Of a stretch of 64,000 bases of DNA, positions 24,094 through 32,554 are shown piece after piece. Origin of the DNA: Brenneria goodwinii (lineage in GTDB: Bacteria; Pseudomonadota; Gammaproteobacteria; Enterobacterales; Enterobacteriaceae). Made by a program: the position numbers and the translations under genes. The stretch spans positions 1,488,001 to 1,552,000 of the forward strand of contig NZ_CP014137.1 of the NCBI RefSeq assembly GCF_002291445.1, in the 5' to 3' direction. The notes under the pieces are model-generated. The model saw only the letters and a list, made by a program, of their open reading frames with translations. It did not search any database and was not told where the DNA came from. Position 1 is the first letter of the stretch. The number at the start of each line of letters is the position of its first letter.

Positions 24094-25799
24094 GGTTTTT
24101 CTCCTTCAGCGGCGTGTTGTGAAGAAGGCTCTTGCGGCGCGCTTTCCTTGGCGCGGTCAGCGTCGCTTTCCCGGAAAACACCGGCAAATGAGGCGTTGCC
24201 GAACGGGCTAAGCACAATCCCTTTCATATCATAACGATAAGCCAGCAGGCGTAAAGAGGACGCCAGGGGTAAAACCGGCAGTTGTTCCGCCAGAATCCTC
24301 TGCGCCTGCTGGTAGTATTCAATGCGCTTTGATAACTGCTGTGAGGAGAGGGCGTTTTGCAACACGTCATCAAACTCTGCATTACACCAGTGAGCATAGT
24401 TGGTTTGGGATGGAATAGCGGCGCAGCTCAATAACGGACGAAAAAAACTGTCCGGGTCGTTGCTGTCCGTCGTCCAGCCGGCAAGGGTTAAATCATGGCT
24501 GAGTTCCATCAGCCGGGCTTCCTGAAAACGGCCTTCAACCGGCACAATCGTCACTTGTATGCCAACCTGAGCCAGGTCGGCCTGGATCAGCTCGGCGGTT
24601 TTCAGCGGGCTGGGGTTGTAGGATTGCGATGTGCTGGGCACCCACAAACGCAGGCTGATATTGGAGATACCCAACTCTTGCAATAGCTGCCGGGATTTTT
24701 CCGGGTTGTATTCCGTTATCTTCGCGTCATTATCATAGGCCCAGGAGGCACGCGGTAAGATCGAGGCGGCCGTTTCAGCCGTGCCGTAATAAATTGACTG
24801 CATCAGGCGATCGTTGTTTATCGCCAGCGCAATGGCTTCGCGCATGCGGCGGTCATCCAATGGCGGTTTACGCACATTAAACGCCAGATAGGCGACGTTC
24901 ATTCCGGGGCGTAATGACAGACGCAGCCGCGGATCGTTACGCAAAATCGCCAGTTGGCTAACGGCGGGATAAGCCAGAATATCGCACTCCCCGGTCAATA
25001 ATTTGGACAGACGGCCCGTACCACCCGAGCCGAGATCAACCACGACCTGTTGCATGCGCGGTTGCCCGCGCCAGTAGGCGTCGTTACGCGTCAGGCGGAT
25101 ATATTGTCCGTTGCGATATTCATCCAACCTATAGGGGCCGGTGCCGACCGGCTCGCGATCCAGCAATTCTTTCTTATCGTTATCAGCCAGCACCTGCGCA
25201 TATTCGGCGGAGAGGATCGGCGCATAGTGCGTTGCCAGGTGCCAGAGAAAAGAGGCGTCGGGCTTGTTCAGTCGAATCTCAACGCCGTACTCACCTAATT
25301 TGCGGATGTTTTTGACGGAATCGGCAAATTGCAGACTGTCGAAATAGGGATACTCGCCGCCGTTAACGTCATGATAGGGGTGATCCTTATTCAACATGCG
25401 TTGAAAGCTGAACACGACATCATCCGCGTTCATTTTACGAGTAGGACTGAACCAACTGGTGGTTTGGAAATGAACGTCGTGACGCAGATAAAAACGATAC
25501 GTCGCCCCATCATCCAGCACTTCCCAGCGCTGCGCCAATTCCGGCATCAGCCGATAAGTGTAGGGGTCGACATCCAGCAGCCGGTCGTAAAGCTGAGCCG
25601 CCAGGGTATCGATCGTGACGCCGCTGCGCGCCATTTGCGGGTTAAACGTATTCAGCACGTCATTTACGCAGTAGACGAAACCACTTTGGCGGATATCGGC
25701 CAACGGCGCGGGGACTGTTGGAGGCGAAGGCAAAGGAGACGCCAAAGCAGGTATTGCTAGCCAGGCGAATGCCAATGCGAAACAGATTTTTCCAGACAT
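24090..25799 (-). CDS. sapA: Sap periplasmic peptide-binding protein SapA
   Basis: Periplasmic solute-binding protein (SBP family 5) that delivers antimicrobial peptides or haem to SapBCDF. 569 residues if started at the ATG at 25799, which gives a clean signal peptide (MSGKICFALAFAWLAIPALA). The six-codon longer version would need a TTG at 25817. The mature protein carries QSGFVYCVNDVLNTFNPQMA, RLLDVDPYTYRLMPELAQRW and DLGSGGTGRLSKLLTGECD, all close to E. coli SapA. The ribosome site is weak. In E. coli the puu genes lie between sapA and pspF; here 36 kb of mostly other genes do. Confidence 0.95.
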   Translation of the reverse strand: MSGKICFALAFAWLAIPALASPLPSPPTVPAPLADIRQSGFVYCVNDVLNTFNPQMARSGVTIDTLAAQLYDRLLDVDPYTYRLMPELAQRWEVLDDGATYRFYLRHDVHFQTTSWFSPTRKMNADDVVFSFQRMLNKDHPYHDVNGGEYPYFDSLQFADSVKNIRKLGEYGVEIRLNKPDASFLWHLATHYAPILSAEYAQVLADNDKKELLDREPVGTGPYRLDEYRNGQYIRLTRNDAYWRGQPRMQQVVVDLGSGGTGRLSKLLTGECDILAYPAVSQLAILRNDPRLRLSLRPGMNVAYLAFNVRKPPLDDRRMREAIALAINNDRLMQSIYYGTAETAASILPRASWAYDNDAKITEYNPEKSRQLLQELGISNISLRLWVPSTSQSYNPSPLKTAELIQADLAQVGIQVTIVPVEGRFQEARLMELSHDLTLAGWTTDSNDPDSFFRPLLSCAAIPSQTNYAHWCNAEFDDVLQNALSSQQLSKRIEYYQQAQRILAEQLPVLPLASSLRLLAYRYDMKGIVLSPFGNASFAGVFRESDADRAKESAPQEPSSQHAAEGEKP

Positions 25800-26223
25800 A
25801 CGGGATTTTTCAGTCAATACGTAATAAACAGAGTGTACCGCACTATGGCAATCCTCCCCACCGTGTTATGCGCGTATGGCGACTTTCCGACCGTTTTTAC
25901 CGGCAACGGGATGTTGTGTTATGCCAATGTGGTTAGCGATCCGGTCTGAAAGGGATGCCGTTCATTATCACGCTCCAGTCGGCATCGGAAAAGACGGACG
26001 ACGCCGCACGTTTGGGGCAAGGGAGTTTTTGCAATATCCGAACGATGATCTCGTGCGGTCATGTAAGCACTAATCGTATTCGTTGGAATGTCGTGTAACG
26101 GGCGGTTTTTTGCCATAGATCATGTTTGCGGCATTAATCGTAATAAATACGGATTATTTACTAAATCCTGACTGTGGGCTGCCGTTATAGCTAAAATGTT
26201 GTCCGCATAATGGAGCAAGCTGG
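25800..26223. other. Gene-free region between sapA and the unknown gene
   Basis: About 420 bp with divergent promoters expected at both ends. No ORF with family resemblance, no tRNA and no clear repeat was seen. A GC block followed by a T-run near 26100-26112 (GGGCGGTTTTTTG) resembles a terminator end but lacks a clear stem. Confidence 0.45.
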
Positions 26224-27072
26224 ATGGATGGTATCAGGCCTCATCGCACCCCTGACGTCGAATTTTCACAGAAAGCGGAAGAAGGTGTTACCGATAATGC
26301 CGCTGATTTTCCGGTTGATGCTGCCATGACGACATTCGAAGCCATTGACGTTGCTGATGAGTGTACGGATAGCGCGCAACATGAGGCCGAGAATTCGCCG
26401 CCGGTATTAAGCGCAGAAGAAATCGACGCGAAAAAGGAGCAGATAAGGCAGTTAAAAAATAACTCGCTTTGCGATCCGCTGGATCGTGTCTCTGATTTGG
26501 CGGCGTCTTTTTTTATCATCGCCCTGGAAGGAACGCATGCGCCGGCCAATGAACTCGCCAATGCGCTGCACGATGCCTTCTCCAGTCCGTTGGATAGTGA
26601 AAAGACGGCAATGATTGAATCTTTTGAAATAGCGATGAAAAAAGAGATGCTCTCTTTTATCAAAACGACGTTCATCACCGAAGCGTACCAGCCCGCGGCG
26701 GCAAAAGTCATTGACAACTATATCAGGGAGCTTGTGTCGCGCCGGGACTGCATACGATTGGGCGCGGCCAAAGCGGAATTTTTACTTGCATCCGGCCTGG
26801 AGGATGAAAAACACGCTGAGGCGATGCAGCGCGATATAGAGGCGTTACAACAGGGCGTGTATCACTCGCAGCTGGAAATGCGTCAGGCGTTATCCATTGC
26901 CGACGGCGCCTATAGCGCCGTAGATATGCTCGATCAGTTTGAAATGATGCTCAGACGCAGTAGCCGCTCTTTGCCGACGCTGGATACGGAGTTGCAGCAT
27001 TTAAGCCTGCTGGCCGATAGCTGGGATGATTTTGTGCAGAAGTATGCGCCGTGGACGCTAAAAAAACGATGA
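26224..27072 (+). CDS. Unknown, predicted all-helical soluble protein
   Basis: 282 residues from the ATG at 26224, with GGAG about 8 nt upstream, which supports real translation. I do not recognise it. There is no signal peptide and no membrane segment. Residues 1-75 are acidic and low in structure (many Asp/Glu/Ala), and the rest is a series of amphipathic helices rich in Ala, Leu, Glu and Lys; the middle contains SDLAASFFIIALEG and the end reads WDDFVQKYAPWTLKKR. A disordered N-terminus plus a helical body is also seen in secreted effectors and gatekeeper-type proteins, but no such link can be shown and no HrpL box was found upstream. The next element, 140 bp downstream, is ryhB. Confidence 0.6.
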   Translation: MDGIRPHRTPDVEFSQKAEEGVTDNAADFPVDAAMTTFEAIDVADECTDSAQHEAENSPPVLSAEEIDAKKEQIRQLKNNSLCDPLDRVSDLAASFFIIALEGTHAPANELANALHDAFSSPLDSEKTAMIESFEIAMKKEMLSFIKTTFITEAYQPAAAKVIDNYIRELVSRRDCIRLGAAKAEFLLASGLEDEKHAEAMQRDIEALQQGVYHSQLEMRQALSIADGAYSAVDMLDQFEMMLRRSSRSLPTLDTELQHLSLLADSWDDFVQKYAPWTLKKR

Positions 27073-27153
27073 GAACGCGTAACGCATAGCGAGTGAAAGG
27101 ACAATAAACAGAGTGTGAGCAAGCGGGAAGGAACCCTATAATCAGTATGGAAA

Positions 27154-27168
27154 TGAGAAAAATTCTCA
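27154..27168. promoter_or_regulatory. Fur box, distal
   Basis: TGAGAAAAATTCTCA fits the 7-1-7 Fur pattern as a near-perfect inverted repeat, just upstream of the ryhB -35 element. Confidence 0.6.
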
Positions 27169-27177
27169 ACAAAGTGC

Positions 27178-27206
27178 TTTACAGGTGATACTGAGAACCA
27201 TTATCA
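27178..27206 (+). promoter_or_regulatory. ryhB promoter
   Basis: TTTACA (27178-27183), 17-bp spacer and TTATCA (27201-27206) form a sigma70 promoter whose -10 is covered by the proximal Fur box. Predicted transcription start at about 27214. Confidence 0.65.
27192..27206. promoter_or_regulatory. Fur box, proximal
   Basis: TGAGAACCATTATCA follows the 7-1-7 Fur box pattern (TGATAAT-N-ATTATCA) and overlaps the -10 element of ryhB, the position expected for iron-dependent repression. Confidence 0.7.
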
Positions 27207-27213
27207 TCATTTT

Positions 27214-27316
27214 GCACTTCAGAAGTCGCCTCTTCCCAGGCACTGAAGAAGAGCACGACATTGCTCACATTGCTTCCAGTATTATTTTAGCCAGCCTAGG
27301 TGCTGGCTTTTTTTTT
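27214..27316 (+). ncRNA. ryhB: RyhB, iron-stress small RNA
   Basis: Hfq-dependent small RNA that is made when Fur is inactive and lowers synthesis of iron-using proteins. The conserved seed and core GCACGACATTGCTCACATTG, continuing CTTCCAGTATTA, is present from 27253, nearly identical to E. coli RyhB. It is followed by the terminator stem AGCCAGC (27289-27295) / GCTGGCT (27302-27308) and nine T. The 5' hairpin is different in sequence but conserved in form, with CTTCAG pairing CTGAAG and GCCT pairing AGGC. Predicted length is about 100 nt, against 90 in E. coli. Two Fur boxes flank and cover the promoter. The genomic neighbours differ from those of E. coli ryhB. Confidence 0.93.
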
Positions 27317-27446
27317 ATGTCGGCCATAGCTATCCTTGCCGCTTAACGCCGCTGGCCTAAAGAATGAGATCCGGTTTTTTATTGAAATGTTATCAGGCAT
27401 GCCGCCTTGTCTGCTGGCATGCCTGATGGTTCGGCGGCAAAAACGA

Positions 27447-28898
27447 TCAGCTGATTTTTCCGTGGCGAACGCTGTTGACGCGCGCGCCGCCGTTCTGGGC
27501 GAACAGGCTCAAGTGGCTTTGCTGCTCGTGAGGATAGATACGGCTGCTCAGGCAACTTTCGCCATCATTGACGAAGACTTCAACCGAAGAACGGTCGAAG
27601 AAGATGCGCAATTGCAGGTTGTCGGAAAGGGGCAGGGGCACGCTGCGATAGCCGCTGATGTTATATGCCGGATAGCGGCGCTCCAGCACCAGACGCTGCG
27701 CCTGATTATCTACGTAGATAAACAGCCCCTGTTCATTGTTCGGTTCGCTGCCGAGCGACACGCCATACTTCTCGGCATCGCTGTTCTGGAGATCGACATC
27801 CAGCGTCACGAACTGCGCGGCGCAGTCCTGAGCCAGCGGCAGGCTGCCATTCTTCAGCTCAACGTTGCACTGTTGACGGTCTTCATGGCAGCAGGCGTCG
27901 ATTTCTGCTGCCGGCACCACCCGCAATCTATTGTCCGATGTCAGCGTCAATTCGCGCGGCATTGACAGCATCCCCGCCCATAAATGCTCTTTCTCCGGCA
28001 TCAGGGATTCCCACATATCCAGCCAGCCCAGCATAATGCGCCGGCCATCCGGCGCCAGCAGTGTTTGCGGCGCGTAGAAATCGTGACCGGCATCGATCTC
28101 GATAAACGGGGTTTCAATCATAAACTCACTGCCGGGCTGCCATGTTCCGATCATATAACCGCTCTGGAATAAATTGCGGTTGCGATAACCTTCGGTCTTC
28201 ATTCCCTGTGGGGAAAACAGTAAAACCCATTTATCGCCCAGCGGGAAAAAGTCAGGGCATTCCCACATGTAACTTTCGCCCGCAGCCGAGCGCGCCAGCA
28301 GCCCCTGCGGCTCCCAGTTACGCAGGTCGGTTGAGCGCCACAGACGAACTTCTCCCCGATTTTCCACCTTAAGCCCGAGCACCACGTACCAGTAGTCACC
28401 CATTTTCCAGACTTTGGGATCGCGGAAATGCTGGATCCCTTCCGGGGCATCAATGACCTTACCCTGCGGCGTGAAATGGATGCCGTCGCGGCTGGTGGCC
28501 AGGCACTGTACCTGCCGTAATCCTGCATCGCTGGCGCGATCGCCCTCGTGCACGTGACCGGTATAGATCAGCGCCAGTTCGCCGTTGTTGTCCACCGCCG
28601 AGCCGGAGAAGCAGCCATCTTTGTCATCTTTACCCGCCGGCGCCAGCGCTACCGGCAGATGCTCCCAATGGATCAGGTCGCGGCTGCGGGCATGGCCCCA
28701 GTGCATCGGCCCCCACACGGGTTCATAGGGGTAATGCTGATAAAACGCATGGTACATGCCGTCATACCAAACCAGGCCATTCGGATCGTTCATCCAACCG
28801 ACGGTCGGCGCCAAATGCCAGGTTGGATACCACTCCATGTTCATTAAGGGCCGCGTAGCGGCAATGTAACTATTGGCTTTTTCTAATAACTCAATCAT
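27447..28898 (-). CDS. cscA: Sucrose hydrolase / invertase, GH32
   Basis: Cytoplasmic beta-fructofuranosidase that splits sucrose taken up by CscB into glucose and fructose. 483 residues with no signal peptide. GH32 motifs are WMNDPNG (nucleophile aspartate) near the N-terminus, FRDPKVW (transition-state stabiliser) and YMWECPD (acid/base glutamate), with the C-terminal beta-sandwich typical of the family (DRSSVEVFVNDGE). It follows E. coli CscA closely (DKDGCFSGSAVD, QVQCLATSRDGIHF, GHDFYAPQ). It lies 6 bp after cscB, so it is the second gene of a cscB-cscA operon. Confidence 0.93.
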   Translation of the reverse strand: MIELLEKANSYIAATRPLMNMEWYPTWHLAPTVGWMNDPNGLVWYDGMYHAFYQHYPYEPVWGPMHWGHARSRDLIHWEHLPVALAPAGKDDKDGCFSGSAVDNNGELALIYTGHVHEGDRASDAGLRQVQCLATSRDGIHFTPQGKVIDAPEGIQHFRDPKVWKMGDYWYVVLGLKVENRGEVRLWRSTDLRNWEPQGLLARSAAGESYMWECPDFFPLGDKWVLLFSPQGMKTEGYRNRNLFQSGYMIGTWQPGSEFMIETPFIEIDAGHDFYAPQTLLAPDGRRIMLGWLDMWESLMPEKEHLWAGMLSMPRELTLTSDNRLRVVPAAEIDACCHEDRQQCNVELKNGSLPLAQDCAAQFVTLDVDLQNSDAEKYGVSLGSEPNNEQGLFIYVDNQAQRLVLERRYPAYNISGYRSVPLPLSDNLQLRIFFDRSSVEVFVNDGESCLSSRIYPHEQQSHLSLFAQNGGARVNSVRHGKIS

Positions 28899-28904
28899 AG
28901 CAAC

Positions 28905-30149
28905 TCACTTTATTGTGCGCGGGGTAAAGGTGGGGGAAGGCTGGACAGTCTTATTGGGTTCCAGCAGGAAGCAGGAAACCAGCGTGGTGAACAGCACCAT
29001 GCCGCCCATAAACAGGTAGGTGCGGGCGAAACCGAACAGCTCATAGCTGTAACCTACGATAGGGGACAACAGACTGCTGACCACGGAACTGATACAGGTG
29101 AAGCCTACCAGGTAAATGGTTGTCGATAAGCGTTTGTCGAAGTTCAGACTGTTATATTTAAACAAAGAAATCAACAGGATGGGTAATTCAACCGCGTGCA
29201 GCAGTTTCATTAACGAGATGAGGACGACGCCGTTGACCAGACCGGATCCGATAACGCGTAACGCCATAATGCCGCTGGCTAAAATCAAACCGTTTTTGGC
29301 GCCGATGCGGTTAACCAGGAACGGGGCAAGGAACATGCCGCCGGCTTCAAGGAATACCTGCAGTGAATTCAGGTAGCCGAACATACTGTTGCCGGAGTGC
29401 AAATCGGGAAACTGTGAAGCAAAATAGACTGGGAACTGCTGGTCATATACGCCGTAAATACAGGTGCCGATAACAAAGACCACTAGCGCCCAGAAACGCG
29501 ACAGACGCAACAGCCCCAGGGCATCGGCCAGGGTGATTTTTGACGGATCGCCGAACTGAAGCTGGCTCATGGCATTTTCTTTGGCGATGCGTACCTGACT
29601 CAGACACAGCAGAAACAGGCCGCCGGAAAGGGAGGCCAGCGCAAAGTTGTACCAGGGATTAATATTGAAGTTGATGCCGGCGAAGAAGGTGGCGACGGCC
29701 CAACCCAGCGATCCCCACATTCTGGAGCGGCCATATTCAATGCCTTTCAGGCGGCAAAAACGTTCAATATAGGCTTCCAGCAGGCCGATACCGCCGTTGA
29801 AAGTCGCGCCGATATATAACCCGCCGGCAATGCTGCCGAGATAAATATTAAAACGCAGAAGGTCGGCGAACAGCATAAAAAACGGCCCGCTGCCTATCAG
29901 CAGGAGAGCAATGAACCATAGCTGGTGTTTACCCAGCCCCAGTTTGTCCTGGATGTAACCATAAATCGGTTGCGAGCAGAACGACACCAGCAAAATCGCC
30001 GAGAAAATTATGCCGGTATCGGTGGCTCTAAGATTCACGTACTGGTTTAGCCAGATGGATAACAATGAGCAGGTCGATGACCAGGTAAAGAAAAAAAAGA
30101 AAAAGAGGCAGCTTAATAAAATATAGGTTTTTCTTGTTTCAGCGTTCAT
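28905..30149 (-). CDS. cscB: Sucrose/H+ symporter, LacY family
   Basis: 414-residue oligosaccharide:H+ symporter of the LacY/CscB/RafB family. It starts MNAETRKTYILLSCLFFFFF and has twelve hydrophobic helices; IERFCRLKGIEYGRSRMWGS contains the conserved glutamate-arginine region used in sugar and proton coupling. First gene of the minus-strand operon with cscA. Its upstream region, shared with divergent cscK, carries two GTTAACGTTAAC palindromes at 34 and 97 bp from the start codon. Confidence 0.92.
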   Translation of the reverse strand: MNAETRKTYILLSCLFFFFFFTWSSTCSLLSIWLNQYVNLRATDTGIIFSAILLVSFCSQPIYGYIQDKLGLGKHQLWFIALLLIGSGPFFMLFADLLRFNIYLGSIAGGLYIGATFNGGIGLLEAYIERFCRLKGIEYGRSRMWGSLGWAVATFFAGINFNINPWYNFALASLSGGLFLLCLSQVRIAKENAMSQLQFGDPSKITLADALGLLRLSRFWALVVFVIGTCIYGVYDQQFPVYFASQFPDLHSGNSMFGYLNSLQVFLEAGGMFLAPFLVNRIGAKNGLILASGIMALRVIGSGLVNGVVLISLMKLLHAVELPILLISLFKYNSLNFDKRLSTTIYLVGFTCISSVVSSLLSPIVGYSYELFGFARTYLFMGGMVLFTTLVSCFLLEPNKTVQPSPTFTPRTIK

Positions 30150-30182
30150 CAGTGTGACTCCTGACAGGTCGATGGCTGAATT

Positions 30183-30194
30183 GTTAACGTTAAC
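30183..30194. promoter_or_regulatory. CscR-type operator O1 (cscB side)
   Basis: Perfect palindrome GTTAACGTTAAC in the cscB/cscK divergent region, one of four copies in the window. Confidence 0.75.
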
Positions 30195-30245
30195 TATGAA
30201 AAAACTAAAGCAGTTCGTTGTTGGAATGTGATGTTAATCATGAAA

Positions 30246-30257
30246 GTTAACGTTAAC
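30246..30257. promoter_or_regulatory. CscR-type operator O2 (cscK side)
   Basis: Second GTTAACGTTAAC, 63 bp from the first (start to start, about six helical turns), so a repressor tetramer or dimer pair could loop the DNA between. Confidence 0.75.
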
Positions 30258-30395
30258 ATTTTATTTTGTTCCGCAACCCGCTAGATTCCATTCAAGAGCG
30301 ATTTCCAATTCCGTCCGAAGTGACTTTCCTGCTGAATACGCGGGACGGTACGGTAATACATTTTATTTTATAATCAAAGTGTTATTGAGGTATTT

Positions 30396-31346
30396 ATGAC
30401 GAGTAAAGTCTGGGTGTTGGGCGATGCGGTAATTGATCTATTCGCTGATGATATGCAGCGTTTATTACCTTGCCCCGGCGGCGCGCCGGCTAACGTGGCG
30501 GTGGGCATTGCCCGGTTAAACGGTAACAGCGCGTTTATTGGCCGCGTGGGCGATGAACCCTTTGGTCATCGTTTACAGCAAGTTTTGCAACAGGAAAACG
30601 TCGACACCTCATACCTGCACTACGACGCCCGCCATCGAACCTCTATTGTGTTGGTTACGTTGAACGAAGAGGGGGAACGACAGTTTACCTTTATGGTGCG
30701 GCCGGGCGCCGATCTGTTTCTTGAACCGGGCGATTTACCCGCTTTTTCCGCTGGGGAATGGCTGCACTGCTGTTCTATCGCACTGGCGGCAGAGCCATCG
30801 CGCTCCACCACGCTACAGGCGATGGCATCCGTCAGGCAGGCCGGCGGCTGGCTCAGTTTCGACGCCAATCTGCGCGACGATTTGTGGCCGGATCGCAGCC
30901 AGATGCGCGCCTGCGTCAAACAGGCGCTGGCGCTGGCCGATGTGGTGAAACTCTCCGATGAAGAACTGACGCTGATCACGGAAATCGACGATATGGAGCA
31001 GGCGATGACGGCGTTGGCTGATGAAATCAGCCCGTCGCTGCTGGTGGTCACTCAGGGGAAAGCCGGCGCCTGGGCAGGGCGGCCGGGTAAAATGACGTTC
31101 TATCCGGCGCACGCCGTGCGGGCGGTGGATACCACCGGCGCCGGCGATGCGTTTGTCGCCGGTCTGCTGGCCGGATTGAGTGAGATGGGCGTGCAATGGC
31201 GGGATAGCGCCGCGCTGCCGGCGATGATCGCGCAGGCTCAGGCCTGCGGCGCGTTGGCGACTACCTCGAAAGGGGCGATGACGGCGTTGCCGTATCGGGA
31301 CACGCTGATTCGCTATCAGACGGAAACGGAAGCCGCACTGTCGTAA
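30396..31346 (+). CDS. cscK: Fructokinase, PfkB family
   Basis: 316-residue cytoplasmic kinase that converts the fructose released by CscA into fructose 6-phosphate. PfkB motifs: the N-terminal CPGGAPANVAVGIARLNGN and the C-terminal DTTGAGDAFVAGLL with the catalytic aspartate and anion hole. ATG at 30396 with GAGG upstream. Transcribed away from cscBA across the operator pair, whereas in E. coli cscK and cscB share an operon. Confidence 0.92.
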   Translation: MTSKVWVLGDAVIDLFADDMQRLLPCPGGAPANVAVGIARLNGNSAFIGRVGDEPFGHRLQQVLQQENVDTSYLHYDARHRTSIVLVTLNEEGERQFTFMVRPGADLFLEPGDLPAFSAGEWLHCCSIALAAEPSRSTTLQAMASVRQAGGWLSFDANLRDDLWPDRSQMRACVKQALALADVVKLSDEELTLITEIDDMEQAMTALADEISPSLLVVTQGKAGAWAGRPGKMTFYPAHAVRAVDTTGAGDAFVAGLLAGLSEMGVQWRDSAALPAMIAQAQACGALATTSKGAMTALPYRDTLIRYQTETEAALS

Positions 31347-31463
31347 AGACTGGCTGGAGCACGCCGTGCTCTAATATCAAGGCGCGGCGTTTTGTGCATG
31401 ATTCCCGGCATTCGGCGTCGTTCCGCCGCCGCACAGCGGAAAAGGGCGCGCAGCCAGAATAAG

Positions 31464-32351
31464 TTAAACGGCTATCGGCATGGTTTTTTCTTCTCTCAGG
31501 CAGTCGAGGAACAAGCGCATCGTCGTCGTTTGCTGCGCTTCCCGGCGGCGAATGAATAGCGTCGAGACGCGTGCTATCGATTCATCGACGGTATGTACCT
31601 GCAACCTGTCGGCCAGACCGGATTTTGCCACCACCGATCGCGGCAGCAACGTAATTCCCACGCCGGCGCCGATGCAGCCGAGGATACCGTCCAGCGAGCC
31701 GAAATCCAGACGCTGGAACGACGGCCTGCCGAGATAAACCAGCAACTGCTCCAACCGTTGACGATAGGCGCAGCCCATGCGGAACATCAGCGCCGTCACC
31801 GGTTGGCTATCCATACGAAATGCCTGCAAGGTCGGCCAGCGGCGCGGCGTAACCAGCACCAGCTCCTCTTCGAACACCTGCTCAGCGCTCAGCAGAGGAT
31901 GGTCAATCGGACCGGCGACAAACGCGCCATATACCTCGTTGTTTAGCACACGCTCGACCAGCGCGGCGGTCGAGTCGATTTTCATTATCAGTTGCACGTC
32001 GGCATAGCGCGCATGAAAACGCGCCAATACGTCAGGCAGGCGCACGGCGAGCGTGGTTTCCATCGAGCCGATCATCAGCGGCCCCTGCGCTTCACCCTCG
32101 TCGCGCGCGACCCGCGCCGCTTCATCCAATAGCGCGACCGCCTGTTGGGCGTAGGGCAGTAGACGCTGCCCGGCGCCGGTCAGCGCCACGCCCCGGCTGT
32201 GGCGCTCCAGCAGCGGTAAACCGATATGGTTCTCCAGCGCCCGGATGCGCGTCGTGACGTTGGACTGCACGGTATTCAGCTCTCTGGCGGCGGCGGTGAT
32301 ATTGGCGCAGCGCGCGACGGTGGCAAAGGTCATCAGTTCGCAAATTTTCAT
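31464..32351 (-). CDS. LysR-family transcriptional regulator
   Basis: 295 residues from the ATG at 32351 (MKICELMTFATVARCANITA); the frame can be extended to 32621 but that part does not look like LysR. N-terminal winged HTH (NITAAARELNTVQSNVTTRI) and substrate-binding domain with LMIGSMETTLAVRLPDVL and GCIGAGVGITLLPRSVV. It is the last of four co-directional genes (DUF485 protein, ActP-like symporter, CoA-transferase, LysR), so it is the likely regulator of that set. Confidence 0.85.
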   Translation of the reverse strand: MKICELMTFATVARCANITAAARELNTVQSNVTTRIRALENHIGLPLLERHSRGVALTGAGQRLLPYAQQAVALLDEAARVARDEGEAQGPLMIGSMETTLAVRLPDVLARFHARYADVQLIMKIDSTAALVERVLNNEVYGAFVAGPIDHPLLSAEQVFEEELVLVTPRRWPTLQAFRMDSQPVTALMFRMGCAYRQRLEQLLVYLGRPSFQRLDFGSLDGILGCIGAGVGITLLPRSVVAKSGLADRLQVHTVDESIARVSTLFIRRREAQQTTTMRLFLDCLREEKTMPIAV

Positions 32352-32554
32352 TGTTATCATCCGAAAATCGAATCGATTGTTGATTTCGTCATCGTATAAA
32401 GAGATGGTTGCAAAAATCGCGCCACTTTCAGTAACAAACGAAACCTTATTATTCAATAAGATAAAATTTACGCTCCGTGACGTGACGCATTTTGCCAACA
32501 AGAAACGCTCGCATACCGGGGCAATGCGCCGCCGTAGTGCACGCGGATCGGGCA

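Noticed and set aside
26040..26223. Search for a HrpL (hrp) box before the unknown gene
   Set aside because: No GGAACC-N15/16-CCAC pattern was seen, so a type III effector label is not justified.
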